Positions 36,006 through 46,990 of a stretch of DNA of 64,000 bases are shown here, piece by piece (the stretch's first letter is position 1; each line of letters opens with the position of its first letter). The notes beneath the pieces are model-generated. The model saw only the letters and a list, made by a program, of their open reading frames with translations, searched no databases and had not been told where the DNA came from. Origin of the DNA: Terebella lapidaria (Eukaryota; Annelida; Polychaeta; Terebellida; Terebellidae); contig OX424570.1 in assembly GCA_949152475.1 (NCBI GenBank), positions 8,172,181 through 8,236,180 on the forward strand. Reading direction: 5' to 3'. Made by a program: the position numbers and the translations under genes.

Positions 36006-36714
36006 TGTCGGTCTACGGTGGCTGATTCATGACATAATGCGTTTTTCCTGAACAGTCTTCATTGCGAAATTAATTGTGAAGACTGAAAGAAACGCGACCA
36101 AAATCATTAATTCCGCGACCAAAACGTTTTCGCTGCGGCGAAAACATTCTCGCCACGACTTAAATACTTTTAGCTGTGGCAAAAACATTATCGTCTCGAC
36201 CAAAATCATTTTCGATGCAGCGAAATTGTTCTCGTCGCTATTTAAATACTTATAGCCTCGATCAAAACATTCTTGCTGCAGCGAAAATGATTATCGCCAC
36301 GGCGAGAATGGCCATACTTGTTAGAACGTTTTTTTTCCATCACTTCCAGAACAAAATATTTATTATTGCAAATATCGCCGCAGCGAATATTCACAGTTAA
36401 GTGCAATAATCGCTGCGGCAGTAATTATTCTCGCTGCAGCAGAAATGTATTGGTTGCGGCAACAACGATTTTCGCTGCAGTGAGAATATTTTGGTCGAGG
36501 CAACAATGGTTTTCGCTGCAACCAAAATGTTTTAGTCGTGACAACAACTACTTTCGCTGCCACAAGACAATGGTTTGGTCGCAGCGAGAATGTTTTGGTT
36601 TTGGCGAGATTGTTTTCGATGCAGCGAAAACGCTTTGGTCTCTACAATTAAATTCGCTACGAAAACTATTCAGGAAAAAGCACATTATGGCATGAATCAG
36701 CCTCGGTAGTCGGT
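36006..36714. mobile_element. Inverted-repeat element filled with short palindromes
   Basis: The ends (about 36006-36075 and 36640-36714) are ~70-bp imperfect inverted repeats sharing GGCTGATTCATG, CATAATG and TTTTTCCTGAA. Between them lies an array of roughly 18-22-bp units built on TTTTCGCTGCAGCGAAAA- and TCTCGCCGCGGCGAGA-like palindromes and their variants (CGACCAAAA, GGCAAAAAC, TTTTGGTCG). Units in the left half tend to read CGACCAAAA; those in the right half read TTTTGGTCG, so the whole element is a large nested palindrome. No transposase is present. The class is unknown. Confidence 0.75.
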
Positions 36715-37902
36715 CATTTTCTATTTATAATTTTCTGTGCATTGGATTGCTTAGCTCACTCCAGTATTAGGATGCTTACAATAATGTTTTCCTCACCGCA
36801 ATTAAAAACATACCATTACAACAATTCCTGTGAATTGCACAGAAATTTCAGGAGTATAATACTCAGATTTTTTCGATGATTTTCCATGTAAAGTTGCAGT
36901 GTGTTATTTTCGTTTTCCAAACAGTGTGTTTGTCTCGCGAAGTATAGAGTATTCCTTATCTAGTTACATATTCTGCCTGAAACTTCCATTTGAGTTTGGA
37001 TGAAGGACCCGGTTTTGATCACTTGGAGTATATAAGATGTAAATTGGCTGTTGGTTTCATATTCAACACAAAACAAGTCCAAGATATGTATAATGCCGTA
37101 GTTTTTCCATACATTATTGATCAGTATGATCTTATTTGAATTGACTTACAAGCTGCAAATCAAAGAGAATTACCAAACACCACATCCACGGAATCAAAGG
37201 AGTTTCCAAGGACTCATGATCTTTGCATCTGACACCAGCTATTGAATATTCAAAACTGCAATTCCAGCGCACTTAATTCCAAGGTCAGGCGCTGGAGTGC
37301 CAAATCGTAAACATCCTACTGGATTTATGCGGTGGTAATTTAAAGTAAGACGGTCATATATCCTAAACAAGCTCGCCTCTTAAATGTGAGATCAATCTAT
37401 TTGTTTGAGGTGATGTGTATCTAAACATAAGAATAACGTCATTAATCAGCCACTGTACAAAACACGTATTGCAGTCTGAAAATAGTTTAATCATTTTGAA
37501 AATGAGCATTTAATATTTCACGCGGTGGTAGAGAATTGAACTGTTTCATTATTGCATATAGTGTCCACCCAACACATAAAGTTGCTCAAGTGGTTTCCAT
37601 TCCAGTAATTGAAATCTAACCACAGGAATGTTAGACTAGTTGAATGCCTTTTATGTGCTGTTATGATTCCCTACAAGTGGTATAATGCTATGGCACGATT
37701 TAGATAATGTTTTTCAGGTACTAAGTCAAACAGTACTTTGTCATGGAGTAATGTTTACTAATGCACTGACAATAATATACTCCATATGTGGCTATATGGC
37801 GATAAAATGGAACCTGATTGTTTTGAAAACGTCCTTGTTTCAGGACCCAGTAGTTCAAAATGAATGATTATGAAACGGATACACTATGAAGTTATTATTA
37901 AA
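36715..37902. other. Gene-free stretch
   Basis: Contains another member of the GGACCCGGTTTTG-type dispersed repeat (near 37003). No gene recognised. Confidence 0.4.
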
Positions 37903-40495
37903 AGTAGTAGTAGTAGTAGTAGTAGTAGTTTATTTACAACTTCAATATACAAAAAAACATTAATCACATTCATTCATCTCAACATCAAAACTATTGGTAT
38001 ATCTATTAGTAAATAAAATGATTTGTACATGTTAAATGATTTGAATGACAAAATATTTCATTAATGCATGAAATAGAACAATATATTGAGGTCGTGGGAT
38101 TGAATTAGCTGTAGCTGTCTTCCATTCAACCCCAAAATAGATGTAATTATTTTGATACATAATATAGGATAAGTTATAAATAATAAAGGAATTTGCGATG
38201 CTGCATAATGACAGATGCCACAAGAGACCCCAAGCCACACCACGAGACGCCACGGGAGATGGAAGGCTAAGTGTATGGGGAATGAACACTGGACCAAGTC
38301 GACTTTCAAATAAATGGTGGAATATTTGAAGAAGAAAAAAACAGATTCAATTCATACTGTTAGTTATTTTTAGGTTACTTCGTGGCAGTCAGTGCAGAAT
38401 ATGTTTGTACAAGTTACGGATCTGTTATATGAAGCGAACAGTAGAGATTTTATTTTCCTTTTGGCTTGTTGTTTGGAAATAATGTTTTGGAGATTCAAAG
38501 CAGTTTGATTCCATACAGTTGGGAAATTGAATAACGGAAGTCTCCCTGCGAACCGAGAATCGCAGCGCTTGATGTGCAATAAATTTGACTGCCTTGTATG
38601 ATATTTGTCACTCACCTGGTGGTTGTATTTAAATAATTCGTTGAAAGAAGCTGGTAGTTTGTTCCTGACATAATCATGCATGAAAAGTATTATTTCATAT
38701 CTGTGTTGATCGAGGATATTTAAAATATTAGATTTGATAAACAATGGATCGGTGTGACTATTGTATGATGCATTATGTATGGTCCTTATTGCCCGTTTTT
38801 GCAGAATTATAGATCTTTTCATTGTAGAGGGGTTTGCATTGCCCCAAGCCAGAATTCCATACAGTATATATGGGTGTATTAGAGCATAATACAGTGTTTT
38901 CAGACTGTCAGGAGGCAGGATCTTCTTGACTTGTTTGATTTGGAAAAGCCCTCTGGAAATTTTGCTATTAATGTGAGATAAATGATACTTCCAGGACAAA
39001 TGTTCATCGATGTGTAATCCTAAGAATTTAGTACTGTGTTCTTGATAATTTTCACCAATTTGTTGCAACGATGTGCCATTTATTTGCAGTGACAGGTTAT
39101 CAGAATTATATTTCGTGTGTTGACTTCTAAAAATAACAAATTTGGTTTTTGTTGCATTCAGAGACAGTTTGTTGGCACAAAACCATATGTACAGTTTATT
39201 TATTTCTGCATTTGCGCGTTCAAAGAGGTTAGTTATGCTAATATCAGAGATAAATAGGGATGTGTCATCGGCGAATGATAATATGCTGGCATTAGTCGAG
39301 TTGGCTATGTCGTTTACGTAAATTAAATATAAGAGTGGTCCTAGTATTGATCCCTGAGGGACACCACAAGTGATGTCTTGCATATCAGATTTTTCATTGT
39401 CAAATTGGACATACTGCTTACGATTTGATAAATAGTTGATGAGCCATACTTTTGCGATCCCTCGAATGCCATAGTGATCTAGTTTTTTAAATAAAATATC
39501 ATGATTGATAACATCAAATGCTTTAGAAAGATCGCAGAAGATTGACATCGTCAAATATTTAGAGGATAAGTTAATGTTGCTGGCTATGTCATTTAATAAA
39601 TGTATTATTGGGTGGATTGTTGAGTGGTTAGGGCGAAACCCATATTGATGATTGTAGAATAAATTTTGACTATTCATAAATGATAGTATCTTATTGAACA
39701 TGACTTTTTCAAGTATTTTAGAGATTGCCGGAAGTAAACTAACTGGTCTGTAATTGTTAAGTAATCCAGAGTTAGAAGCTTTATAGATTGGAATAACCTT
39801 TGCAATTTTCAGTTCATCTGGTACTACACCATTTGCAAGGGAAATGTTAATTATGTGCAATATTGGTTCAACTATTAAGCTTATTGTCTCTTTCAAAATA
39901 ATTGTGGAGATTTCGTCATGCCCCGAACTTAACTTTGATTTAAGTTTCCCTACCAGTTCAATGATAAGGGATGCTTGAATAGGTTCTAGGAATATGCTGT
40001 TCGGATTGGGATCTTTGAGATATTGTGTGAAATGTTTGTCCACTGTGGGAACATTCTCACTAGTGTTTTTACCGATAGTAGAGAAGTAGTTATTGAATGC
40101 TTTGGCTATTTCAACTTTATCAGAGACTTGCGCATTATTAATGCTGAAATAATTAGGGAACTGTGATTGTTTGGAATGTTTACCAATTACCGACTGCAAA
40201 ATCTTCCAGGTCTGTTTCATGTTTTGTTTGTTTACCTCTAGTGCCTCTGTGTAATAATTTATCTTCAAAATGTGTTTAAGTTTGTTGTACGTATTTACAT
40301 ATTTTTTGTATTTAGCGATATTAATTCTAGAAGGATCCTTAACTTTTTTAGAGAACAGTTTTGTTTTTTTTCGTCTCGATATTAACAGTCCATTAGTGAC
40401 CCAGGGTTCATTCTTAAAATGTTTTTTGTTAGTTGATTTGTTTAAATCAATGCTTTGTTTGAATCTATTCATCTTTATCACGATTTATCACTTTC
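37903..40495 (-). mobile_element. 5'-truncated non-LTR retrotransposon with intact RT
   Basis: Minus-strand element. Its 3' end is an (ACT)n microsatellite (plus-strand AGT units at 37903-37929), preceded by AATAAA-like sequence. The ORF 38370-40481 covers the linker and the whole RT, but the endonuclease is missing. The 5' end near 40490 is therefore a truncation close to the endonuclease/RT boundary. The 5' flank shows no clear relationship. It belongs to a different family from the 21.5-29.1-kb element, as shown by FADD versus WADD and by the tail type. Confidence 0.85.
38370..40481 (-). CDS. Reverse transcriptase domain of a truncated non-LTR element
   Basis: 703 uninterrupted residues. 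An N-terminal linker (PWVTNGLLISRRKKTKLF, typical of the segment after the endonuclease in jockey/CR1-like ORF2) is followed by the RT core: KLSSGHDEISTIILK, NYRPVSLLPAISKILEKVM, QYGFRPNHSTIHP, FCDLSKAFDVINHDILFKKL (first Asp), GVPQGSILGPLLYLIYVND, and SFADDTSLF with the catalytic Asp pair. The C-terminal region (WNQTALNLQNII) ends without a zinc knuckle. The ORF ends with a stop at 38370-38372, before a 3' UTR of about 440 bp. The frame is intact, but the missing endonuclease and 5' end mean the copy is unlikely to be autonomous. A start at 40481 is nominal because the true N-terminus is lost. Confidence 0.9.
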   Translation of the reverse strand: MIKMNRFKQSIDLNKSTNKKHFKNEPWVTNGLLISRRKKTKLFSKKVKDPSRINIAKYKKYVNTYNKLKHILKINYYTEALEVNKQNMKQTWKILQSVIGKHSKQSQFPNYFSINNAQVSDKVEIAKAFNNYFSTIGKNTSENVPTVDKHFTQYLKDPNPNSIFLEPIQASLIIELVGKLKSKLSSGHDEISTIILKETISLIVEPILHIINISLANGVVPDELKIAKVIPIYKASNSGLLNNYRPVSLLPAISKILEKVMFNKILSFMNSQNLFYNHQYGFRPNHSTIHPIIHLLNDIASNINLSSKYLTMSIFCDLSKAFDVINHDILFKKLDHYGIRGIAKVWLINYLSNRKQYVQFDNEKSDMQDITCGVPQGSILGPLLYLIYVNDIANSTNASILSFADDTSLFISDISITNLFERANAEINKLYIWFCANKLSLNATKTKFVIFRSQHTKYNSDNLSLQINGTSLQQIGENYQEHSTKFLGLHIDEHLSWKYHLSHINSKISRGLFQIKQVKKILPPDSLKTLYYALIHPYILYGILAWGNANPSTMKRSIILQKRAIRTIHNASYNSHTDPLFIKSNILNILDQHRYEIILFMHDYVRNKLPASFNELFKYNHQVSDKYHTRQSNLLHIKRCDSRFAGRLPLFNFPTVWNQTALNLQNIISKQQAKRKIKSLLFASYNRSVTCTNIFCTDCHEVT

Positions 40496-41403
40496 TTCAG
40501 ATTCCAATCCCCATGAATTTGTGTATATACACATATTTGAGACAAATGTATTACCAGATGTGGTCTGTGTATCTGTAAACAGAAAAAGAAGAGTCGAATG
40601 AGACATTCTCACATTTTGAACCAGAACCCAGTGACAAAAGCAGCGGAACAGGGTGAGTGTCAATCTCACCTCTTTCAACAGTAAATCCCATCTCACATTT
40701 GCTATATCGTGGACATACAACTTGGAAAATATTTACTACTTCTGTATTGCATTGTTCCACACTGATATCAATTTTGTTTGGTAGAAGCGAGGTGGAATTT
40801 TGTAGTGCATTATCTATTATAACGAGTATTCATGACGTCACACCAATAAATTGCAAAGGGCATGGCTGACGGTCAGACCTCGCTTCACCTTCATGCTCTA
40901 TCAGATTGATTATTCGCAATTCGGACTGAACCTTGTTTTGTTTAGTAATCATAATATATACACTTTCACATTTCTAATCGTATCAAGGTTTGACGTGCAT
41001 GAACACGGGTAACCCAAGTTGCAAGGAGACATGAATCAAAGTTGCGCATCGGCTTACATAGAAATATCAATGACGGCTGAACCTTTATTATTATTATTAT
41101 TTTTATTATTGGTTCAATTCATTCGGTCGAAAATACTATTGTGGAAGAGTTTTTTGTGTTGTGTAACACAAACACATTAGGTCTTCTGCATGTTTGGACT
41201 GTCCATCCATTTATCAAATGTACATTCTCGTTCTATTCGTGCTCAGACTTGATTGTCATACACTACATAAAGTTGGTCAGTGGATTTCTATGACTTACCA
41301 GGCCACATGACAATATATGACCTTGAATGCTCTGGGTGTGAAAAAAGCTCATGATGTGAAAAAAGTCATGTTATGTGTTTATACAACTTAGTGAGGAAGT
41401 TAG
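40496..41403. other. Gene-free stretch with an (ATT)n run
   Basis: Short TTA/ATT microsatellite at about 41087-41109. No gene recognised. Confidence 0.45.
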
Positions 41404-41515
41404 ATTTTGTACATTGAAAACGTTGCTATGGTGACCTTTTACCTGTACCAACAGTCGTGTGTAATTTCACATTAGCCATGCGATGGCATTTCCCGGTGTT
41501 ACTTAACAGACAGTG
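41404..41515. repeat. Diverged relic of the 7.7-kb terminal repeat family
   Basis: AACGTTGCTATGGTGACC and TTTACCTGT align with the right terminal repeat (7736-7770), and later blocks (AATTTCACATT, GGCATTTCCCGGTGTTAC) align with it too. The relic stands alone here with no partner nearby. Confidence 0.5.
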
Positions 41516-42395
41516 CAGTCAAGTAAAAAACTAGTAACTCTCTAGTTCTCTCAAGTTCATAGAAGTCTCAAGTATCCGGTTACTCAGACGGTCAAGAGTG
41601 GTGATATCTATTTGGTGATATGACATAATTGGTCAGATCATCCCAGAGTACATGCCTCATCACGGGGGCGAACGTTCCCCGCCACATTAGCTTTACGTGG
41701 TGTTCCATGAAACGTTTTGCTTCTAGTTGATATGCTTTCCAACAGTTGTAAACACACAGCCGGGGCAAATGCAGTTGGAATTTATTAGATATTTTTGCAT
41801 ATGAGACAAGTCAGGTATATAAAGTATTTAAAACTCCTTACTGAATGTTGCAATGTCGTAAATAAATGGAATTAAATACAGAACATGTACGAAGTGTTCC
41901 AAAAATGCAAAATTTAGTCTGATGGATGTGACACTGAAAACTGTTTGAACAAAATTTGTGCTCAGTTCGTCCGGGTGAATATTATATTTATTGCCTTTGT
42001 TGTCTTTAATAAACCTCCATATTGCAATGTAGGTATCAATCTATTACCACAAATACAGTAGATTAATATATGACAGAACACGCTCTTGTGAGAGATATGT
42101 GATGTCAATAGAACAATTCGTCTTCTTTTACTTATGCCTAAGTGTAATTGTATCCATTTACAAATTGCATTTGTGACTCGACAAAATGCGACATGTAATT
42201 TCTTCGTTATTTATTCATTGCCCCACATCCTACATCATCCCATTTCATTCTTCCTACGAGATCGAGGATTCATTGGTTTCAAATGTGTATGTGTAACACA
42301 GACTCAATACACAAAACTTGTGATGCCACCTCAAAAGTCAAACTGAGAAAGCGAATTCTGGATTCACTAGGAAACACTCCGATACAGAGGAAGTG
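41516..42395. other. Upstream region of the EGF-domain gene
   Basis: Non-coding. It should contain the promoter and 5' UTR of the gene starting at 42396, but I see no convincing TATA box or initiator and do not place one. Confidence 0.35.
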
Positions 42396-42690
42396 ATGTT
42401 GTTTTCAATAATAATAACGTTTGCCATTTTACCGGAAGTGCAAAGTTCCTGTCTACTGAGTCACAAACTTGGACAACGTCTGAACACGACCGTCCAAGGG
42501 ATGTCCAAAGTTTTCTCAGGAGGTCCCTTCTGCCGTATGCGATGTGCCTTGAAGGAGGACGACTGCGTCTCTGCGAACGTTGTACTCAACAAACAGAACC
42601 GATTCGTTTGTGAACTGTATCCGAGAATTCCCTGCAACTTCGAAAAACTAGTGGTTAAGGACAAGAACGCAGTTTGGTACCTACGGGTTG
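42396..42690 (+). CDS. Exon 1: signal peptide and PAN/Apple-like domain of a secreted multi-EGF protein
   Basis: First coding exon of the only host gene that can be modelled. The ATG at 42396 opens a hydrophobic signal peptide (MLFSIIITFAILPEVQSS), followed by a cysteine-containing region (FCRMRCALKEDDC, then FVCELYPRIPC). The spacing and the Asn/Leu pattern resemble a PAN/Apple domain. The exon ends in phase 1 at CTACGGGTTG followed by the donor GTGAGTAC. Exons at 46293, 48643 and 49857 all begin and end in phase 1, so they join cleanly into a secreted or cell-surface protein with at least three EGF-like repeats. Introns are about 3.6, 2.2 and 1.1 kb. No exon is found after 49976, so the 3' part lies outside the window or has been lost. 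The ligand and role are unknown; such proteins in molluscs are often adhesion or immune-type molecules. Confidence 0.7.
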
Positions 42691-43263
42691 GTGAGTACAG
42701 TATACATATGTACAAGCTTATGGTGGCTCTAAGAATGGTGCAAATTTCGGGACGTGGTCTCAATGTCACTTTCCAGAAGAGCTATTGTCGATTGGTTTGG
42801 TCTTTTCACAGATGAATATGAAACTAGTTTATTTGAGACTCGTCAATTGGAATGATCTTCGCTCATCTGGTTGGAATGGATATTCCAAAGATTTTTCAGT
42901 AGTTCAGAATGTTCAAACTCCCTTTTAAAGTTCCAGCAGACCATGAATGTTCCAATTATGTTAGAGTTTATTATCAAACTCCCATTGAGAGCTCAAGCGT
43001 ACCATTCAATTGTGCCTGGGGAAGAGACCTCAGGATAACGCACGAAACTGCGCATACTGTTTTTTCCAGTGGTCTCGTGTTTTGTGTGATGTATGCTATG
43101 CATTGTCAGAATTCTTTAGCGGCCTGAAGCAGATCAGGGTACACCTGTTAGCTTCCTTCACCGCCGCTGGAAATCCCTGGCGCAGCAACTGTAATCCTCA
43201 CCCAGCAGCAAGTTTGATGTTATCTTCGGGCTGAAAGACAACATATCAGGTGTTAAAATTGGC

Positions 43264-43342
43264 ATTGTGCGAGACCTGGGATCGAACCCGGGACCACTCG
43301 TTTGTGAAGCTATTGCTTTAACACTGAACAACTGACATCTAA
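43264..43342 (-). repeat. tRNA-derived relic (pseudo-tRNA or SINE head)
   Basis: On the minus strand, CCCGGGTTCGATCCCAGG (43272-43289) is a T-arm with a good B box. About 20-45 bases upstream are AGTGTTAAAGC (D-loop/A-box-like) and GCTTCACAAACGAG, which resembles the anticodon arm of tRNA-Val(CAC). Stems are imperfect and the acceptor stem does not pair, so this is not a functional tRNA. No long SINE body could be delimited. Confidence 0.5.
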
Positions 43343-44890
43343 TAATGATACAACCTATTAGTTTTGGTGGACGAAATGTGACATATCAGTATAACTTGAT
43401 AGGGTTACGTTGAGGTGAGAGTTATTAACCCTATAGTTTCAGCATACACTTCAACTGCCTCATCTTCAGTTCAATTGACATTTCTCTTTTTTAAAAAAAA
43501 AAAAATTCATCATTGTGCCTCGGACATTCAAGAATTTGCATGCGTCCAACAAGAGCGAAGAAACGTTTAAAATCTTTCCGAGATTGTCTTTTTGATGAAT
43601 CTTCAAAATTCTACTGCCAGTTGGGTTTTGAATACAGTACCAAAATAATTCTGAAACTTTTTGCTCATCAAATTCAGTGACCAAGGAAAGTAGGAGCATG
43701 AAAAATATTGAGTATAGTAAGCATGAGGCAGAGTAAAAACTACATACGTCTGATTGTGGCAAATCAAACAAGTATCATCAGCCAGGCACATGTATGGAAA
43801 GGCCCAGAGGCTGAAACTCAAGCCAGGCAAACCCCCACAACTAATAAGTGATCCAGAACTGAGGATTGAGACATGTAAATTGAAGGGGCAGTAGATGGAC
43901 CATAGTTGGAACTGATCTTAGACATCGGTAATTCCGTCAGCATGATTAATCAAGCGAGGAAGCTGAGTTGGTCAACTACTCAACTGACGGTAGAACAAAA
44001 TGTCATGATGTCCTTCAGATGCAAGGAGCTTCACTTAGGTGAAGACACATTCCAAGAGGACCTGACGTTCAGGCTGATTCGATATTGACCTCATTTGAAA
44101 CAGAGTGCCACGTATAGAATTCGACCGACTGATGATAATCAGCAACTACATGGCCTAATTCTCAGTGTGACTAGCAAAAACGCTGTCACAGTTCAGTCGA
44201 TTAGTCTAGATTAGTCATACTTAAAAAAACATAATAAAAAGTTAATTATCAAAATGCGTCGAACACCGTGGATTATGTCATCGGTTGGAGGGTCTTCAAG
44301 ATTGAACAACGACAATATGTTGAAAATGGAAGAAAAACGTATGTCTTCTTGTGAAAATTTGTGACCTAAAGCTCGACAACTGAAGCAGACAGAGTGATAA
44401 CAGTGTTGGGAGTCCATCTCTTCCAAGTATATGGTTCTCGGGAACAAAAGCGTTAGGAAAGGTGATCGCATACCCAGATGAAGTCTGACGAAGAAGGAGA
44501 AATGCTTCTGTTTCACCTGGAATGAGCGATTGGGGACTGACGAGCAATCATTGACTGCTCAGTAAGAAAACCAAAATAGCCTACACCTGAAGAATAGGAG
44601 AAATTCTAAACAGCGAATCTACAGGCCCAGAAACTGAGCGGAGCAGCACGTCCTCAATCCGACTGGGATCGACCCTCACTGCAGAATATCCAGATCGTCT
44701 ACCACAATAACTACATATCATTTTCGTTTAGTTAGTTGGTAACACTCGATTTTTAAAAATCATTTTATCTCTCGGTAAATTGGGCTCACTCCGATAACCT
44801 CCACCATTTTGTAAATGTCACAAGATCCAAGTTTCTGATGGTGCATTTTGTGACATCGGTCACTGACTGTTGTTAACTCAAAAAAATGTG

Positions 44891-45459
44891 CAGGGGCGCC
44901 GGAAGCAAATTTGAAGGGCGGGGGCAGCTTTCATCAGAAGGGCATTATAGCTGGCTAAATAAAAAATCGTAAATTAAAGAATAAACCTGAAGGGGTAAGT
45001 GGTAACCCCCATGCGCTTCCTCACAGACTTGTGTTCTTGTTTATTAAACAGTACTCATTATCCGAAATACTAGTATCCTACTTTATCATGCCTTACAAAC
45101 ATATCTATTAGACTACTCCACTTTGTACTTATATAAAATAACCCAATGAATATGTTTTTGCTAAAATCGATGCGATGAGTTATCAATGAATAATTTGAAG
45201 GCCAAATTCAAGGTCGCCAAACGATCACCTACATGTACATGTGTATGGCTATATACGCATAACCCAAACTCAATCCACAAACATTTTGTCTACAGCGGCT
45301 AATTTACACGTTCGAGGCCCCCCAAAATTACCACTCAAGGTGATGTTAGGTCGAGTTCCATTTATCCCAATATGAGATAATTTGACTCACGAAAGGGCAC
45401 ATTTCTGCCCCCGTGCTGCCCCCGCAACAAAAGGGCACCCCGTGGTTCCAGCGCCCCTG
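44891..45459. mobile_element. hAT-like MITE, ~570 bp
   Basis: Terminal inverted repeats CAGGGGCGCCGGAA (left) and its near-complement TTCCAGCGCCCCTG (right, one mismatch). The 8 bp flanking each side (44883-44890 AAAATGTG and 45460-45467 GAAATGTG) match at 7 of 8 positions. A CAGGG-type end with an 8-bp target duplication is the hallmark of hAT transposons. There is no transposase, so this is a non-autonomous copy. Confidence 0.75.
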
Positions 45460-46292
45460 GAAATGTGTATCTGCCTATTTCGCCGTACCCCATAATTGTG
45501 CGTCTATCCGTTGTGTTGTATCATTTGTGAGTTGCATCCGTTTAGAAAATGTGACAGTTTCATATATTATTAACTTTGTGGAGGATGCTAGTAATCCATA
45601 TTATTGTCCTTACGAGGCAGCATACTCGTCAAACAACGGGATAACCGATCAATAGGGAAGGACTGTTCACAATTATTCTCGGGTAAAATTCGCTTACACA
45701 TATCAGTAATGTAGTTAAAAGTAAACAGCTTTTTTCACGAACCATTTGCCGTAATTCTAATAATATCTATTATAGTAATTCATGCACTTTGAGTGGGCAT
45801 ATAAAAGTATAATCGGTATATCGAGTTGAGACGCTACTGGAGTAATGAATTGAATTGAAGAAAGCTTCTGAAACACCGTGAATAGGTGAATGATCTTGAT
45901 TTAAAAGACATTATCAAGAGATGCGGATAGAGCTTAGGTTTATATGTTGTACACATATGAGGACTCATACTATATATGTTATATAGCATATGTTTTAATT
46001 TATCTCAATCACATTGTTATTCACACCCCAATAAATACCAAAGTCCATTTCCTATGGAAGTTGAGCAATCACCCCTTTCTTGATCCATTGTGCGTTCTGG
46101 CACATGATATTTTTCGAAACGTTAGTCTGATCACATCCCCTTCTCGAAAGACAATCGCATGAATAGATACGGCTATAGGATAACGTGGCATGTCGCTTTC
46201 AGATACAATATATATGCGAAATGACAAAAAAATTGCACTGTTCTTTCATTCATCGTATTCTATTGTCATCACTACAACATTTATCATGGTAG

Positions 46293-46409
46293 ACTATGAA
46301 GAAGACTGCAGCTCCATGACATGCCGGAATGGAGGGACAAAGATGCTTGGAGTAAAGGACGTGACTTGTGCTTGTCCACCCGGCTTCTTCGGAGATGATT
46401 GTTCGGGAG
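46293..46409 (+). CDS. Exon 2: EGF-like repeat 1
   Basis: A 117-bp exon, phase 1 at both ends. It encodes an EGF-like module: CSSMTCRNGG, then VTCACPPGFFGDDC. The acceptor AG at 46291-46292 has a weak pyrimidine tract; the donor is GTCAGT at 46410. The six-cysteine pattern (C, C, C, C, C with the CACPPGFFGDDC ending) is compact, and the third cysteine is replaced by lysine in the NGGTK segment. That is unusual and may weaken one disulphide. It follows exon 1 in frame and precedes exon 3. Confidence 0.72.
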
Positions 46410-46589
46410 GTCAGTTAACAAATATAGTGAATATTCAAGTAGTTGTCTTGTTCGATCATATTCTTGACTAACTATAATAGTAAGTATGCAAAAGGTGACA
46501 TGCTGTAAAAATACCATAATCCGGGAGATTTAATTTCTGGCTAGATTTCATTTTTTATAACTGTGATCGGAACAAGCCACCGCAAAGCT

Positions 46590-46990
46590 CTAATTAGGTT
46601 ACCGAACCTATGGTCTGATAACCTATTGGCGTTGCGTCCGGCGTTCGTCGTCTGTCGTCGTCCACATTTTTATCTTTTCTGTTTACGGTCGAATTTTTCT
46701 GAAATTTTGCGCAAAAATGCTTAAAAATAATTCAAGAAGGACGTATTTTTTAGTTTTTTGATTTTGGCATTGTTTTTCAAAATGGCTACCGTTTTCGACA
46801 AAAATGTCCTGATTTTGGACTTTGGCGGCCATTTTCTCAAAATCTGTTCAGTTTCTTTTTAATTTTTTCATACATAACACTCCTCGTATGTACTCTTATG
46901 ACGTCTATAAATTTCGTTGCCCTTGAATTACTCGAAGTGGGCCATTTTGGCCCAAACTCGACCCAAATGGGATTTTCCCATGTTAAATTC
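46590..46990. repeat. CGTCGTC-rich lead-in to the tandem array
   Basis: Begins AGGTTACCGAACCTATGG and carries GTTCGTCGTCTGTCGTCGTC before T-rich sequence and copies of ATTTTGGAC/CATTTTGGCC. It directly precedes the 134-bp array and probably belongs to the same non-autonomous repeat. No coding potential. Confidence 0.55.

Larger units (their letters stand above)
42691..46292 (+). other. Intron 1 of the EGF gene
   Basis: 3.6 kb between the donor GTGAGT at 42691 and the AG at 46291-46292. It holds a tRNA-like relic, a hAT-like MITE (both listed separately) and otherwise unrecognised DNA. Confidence 0.55.

Noticed and set aside
35671-36051. 126-codon plus-strand frame as a gene
   Set aside because: No motif or start context, and it runs into the inverted-repeat element.
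36006-36714. CRISPR-like or coding interpretation of the ~20-bp repeats
   Set aside because: Units are contiguous variants without unique spacers, inside inverted ends; the short frames across it are by-products of the repeat.
43264-43342. Functional tRNA-Val gene on the minus strand
   Set aside because: The T-arm and anticodon arm are recognisable but the acceptor stem does not pair and the D-arm is degenerate.
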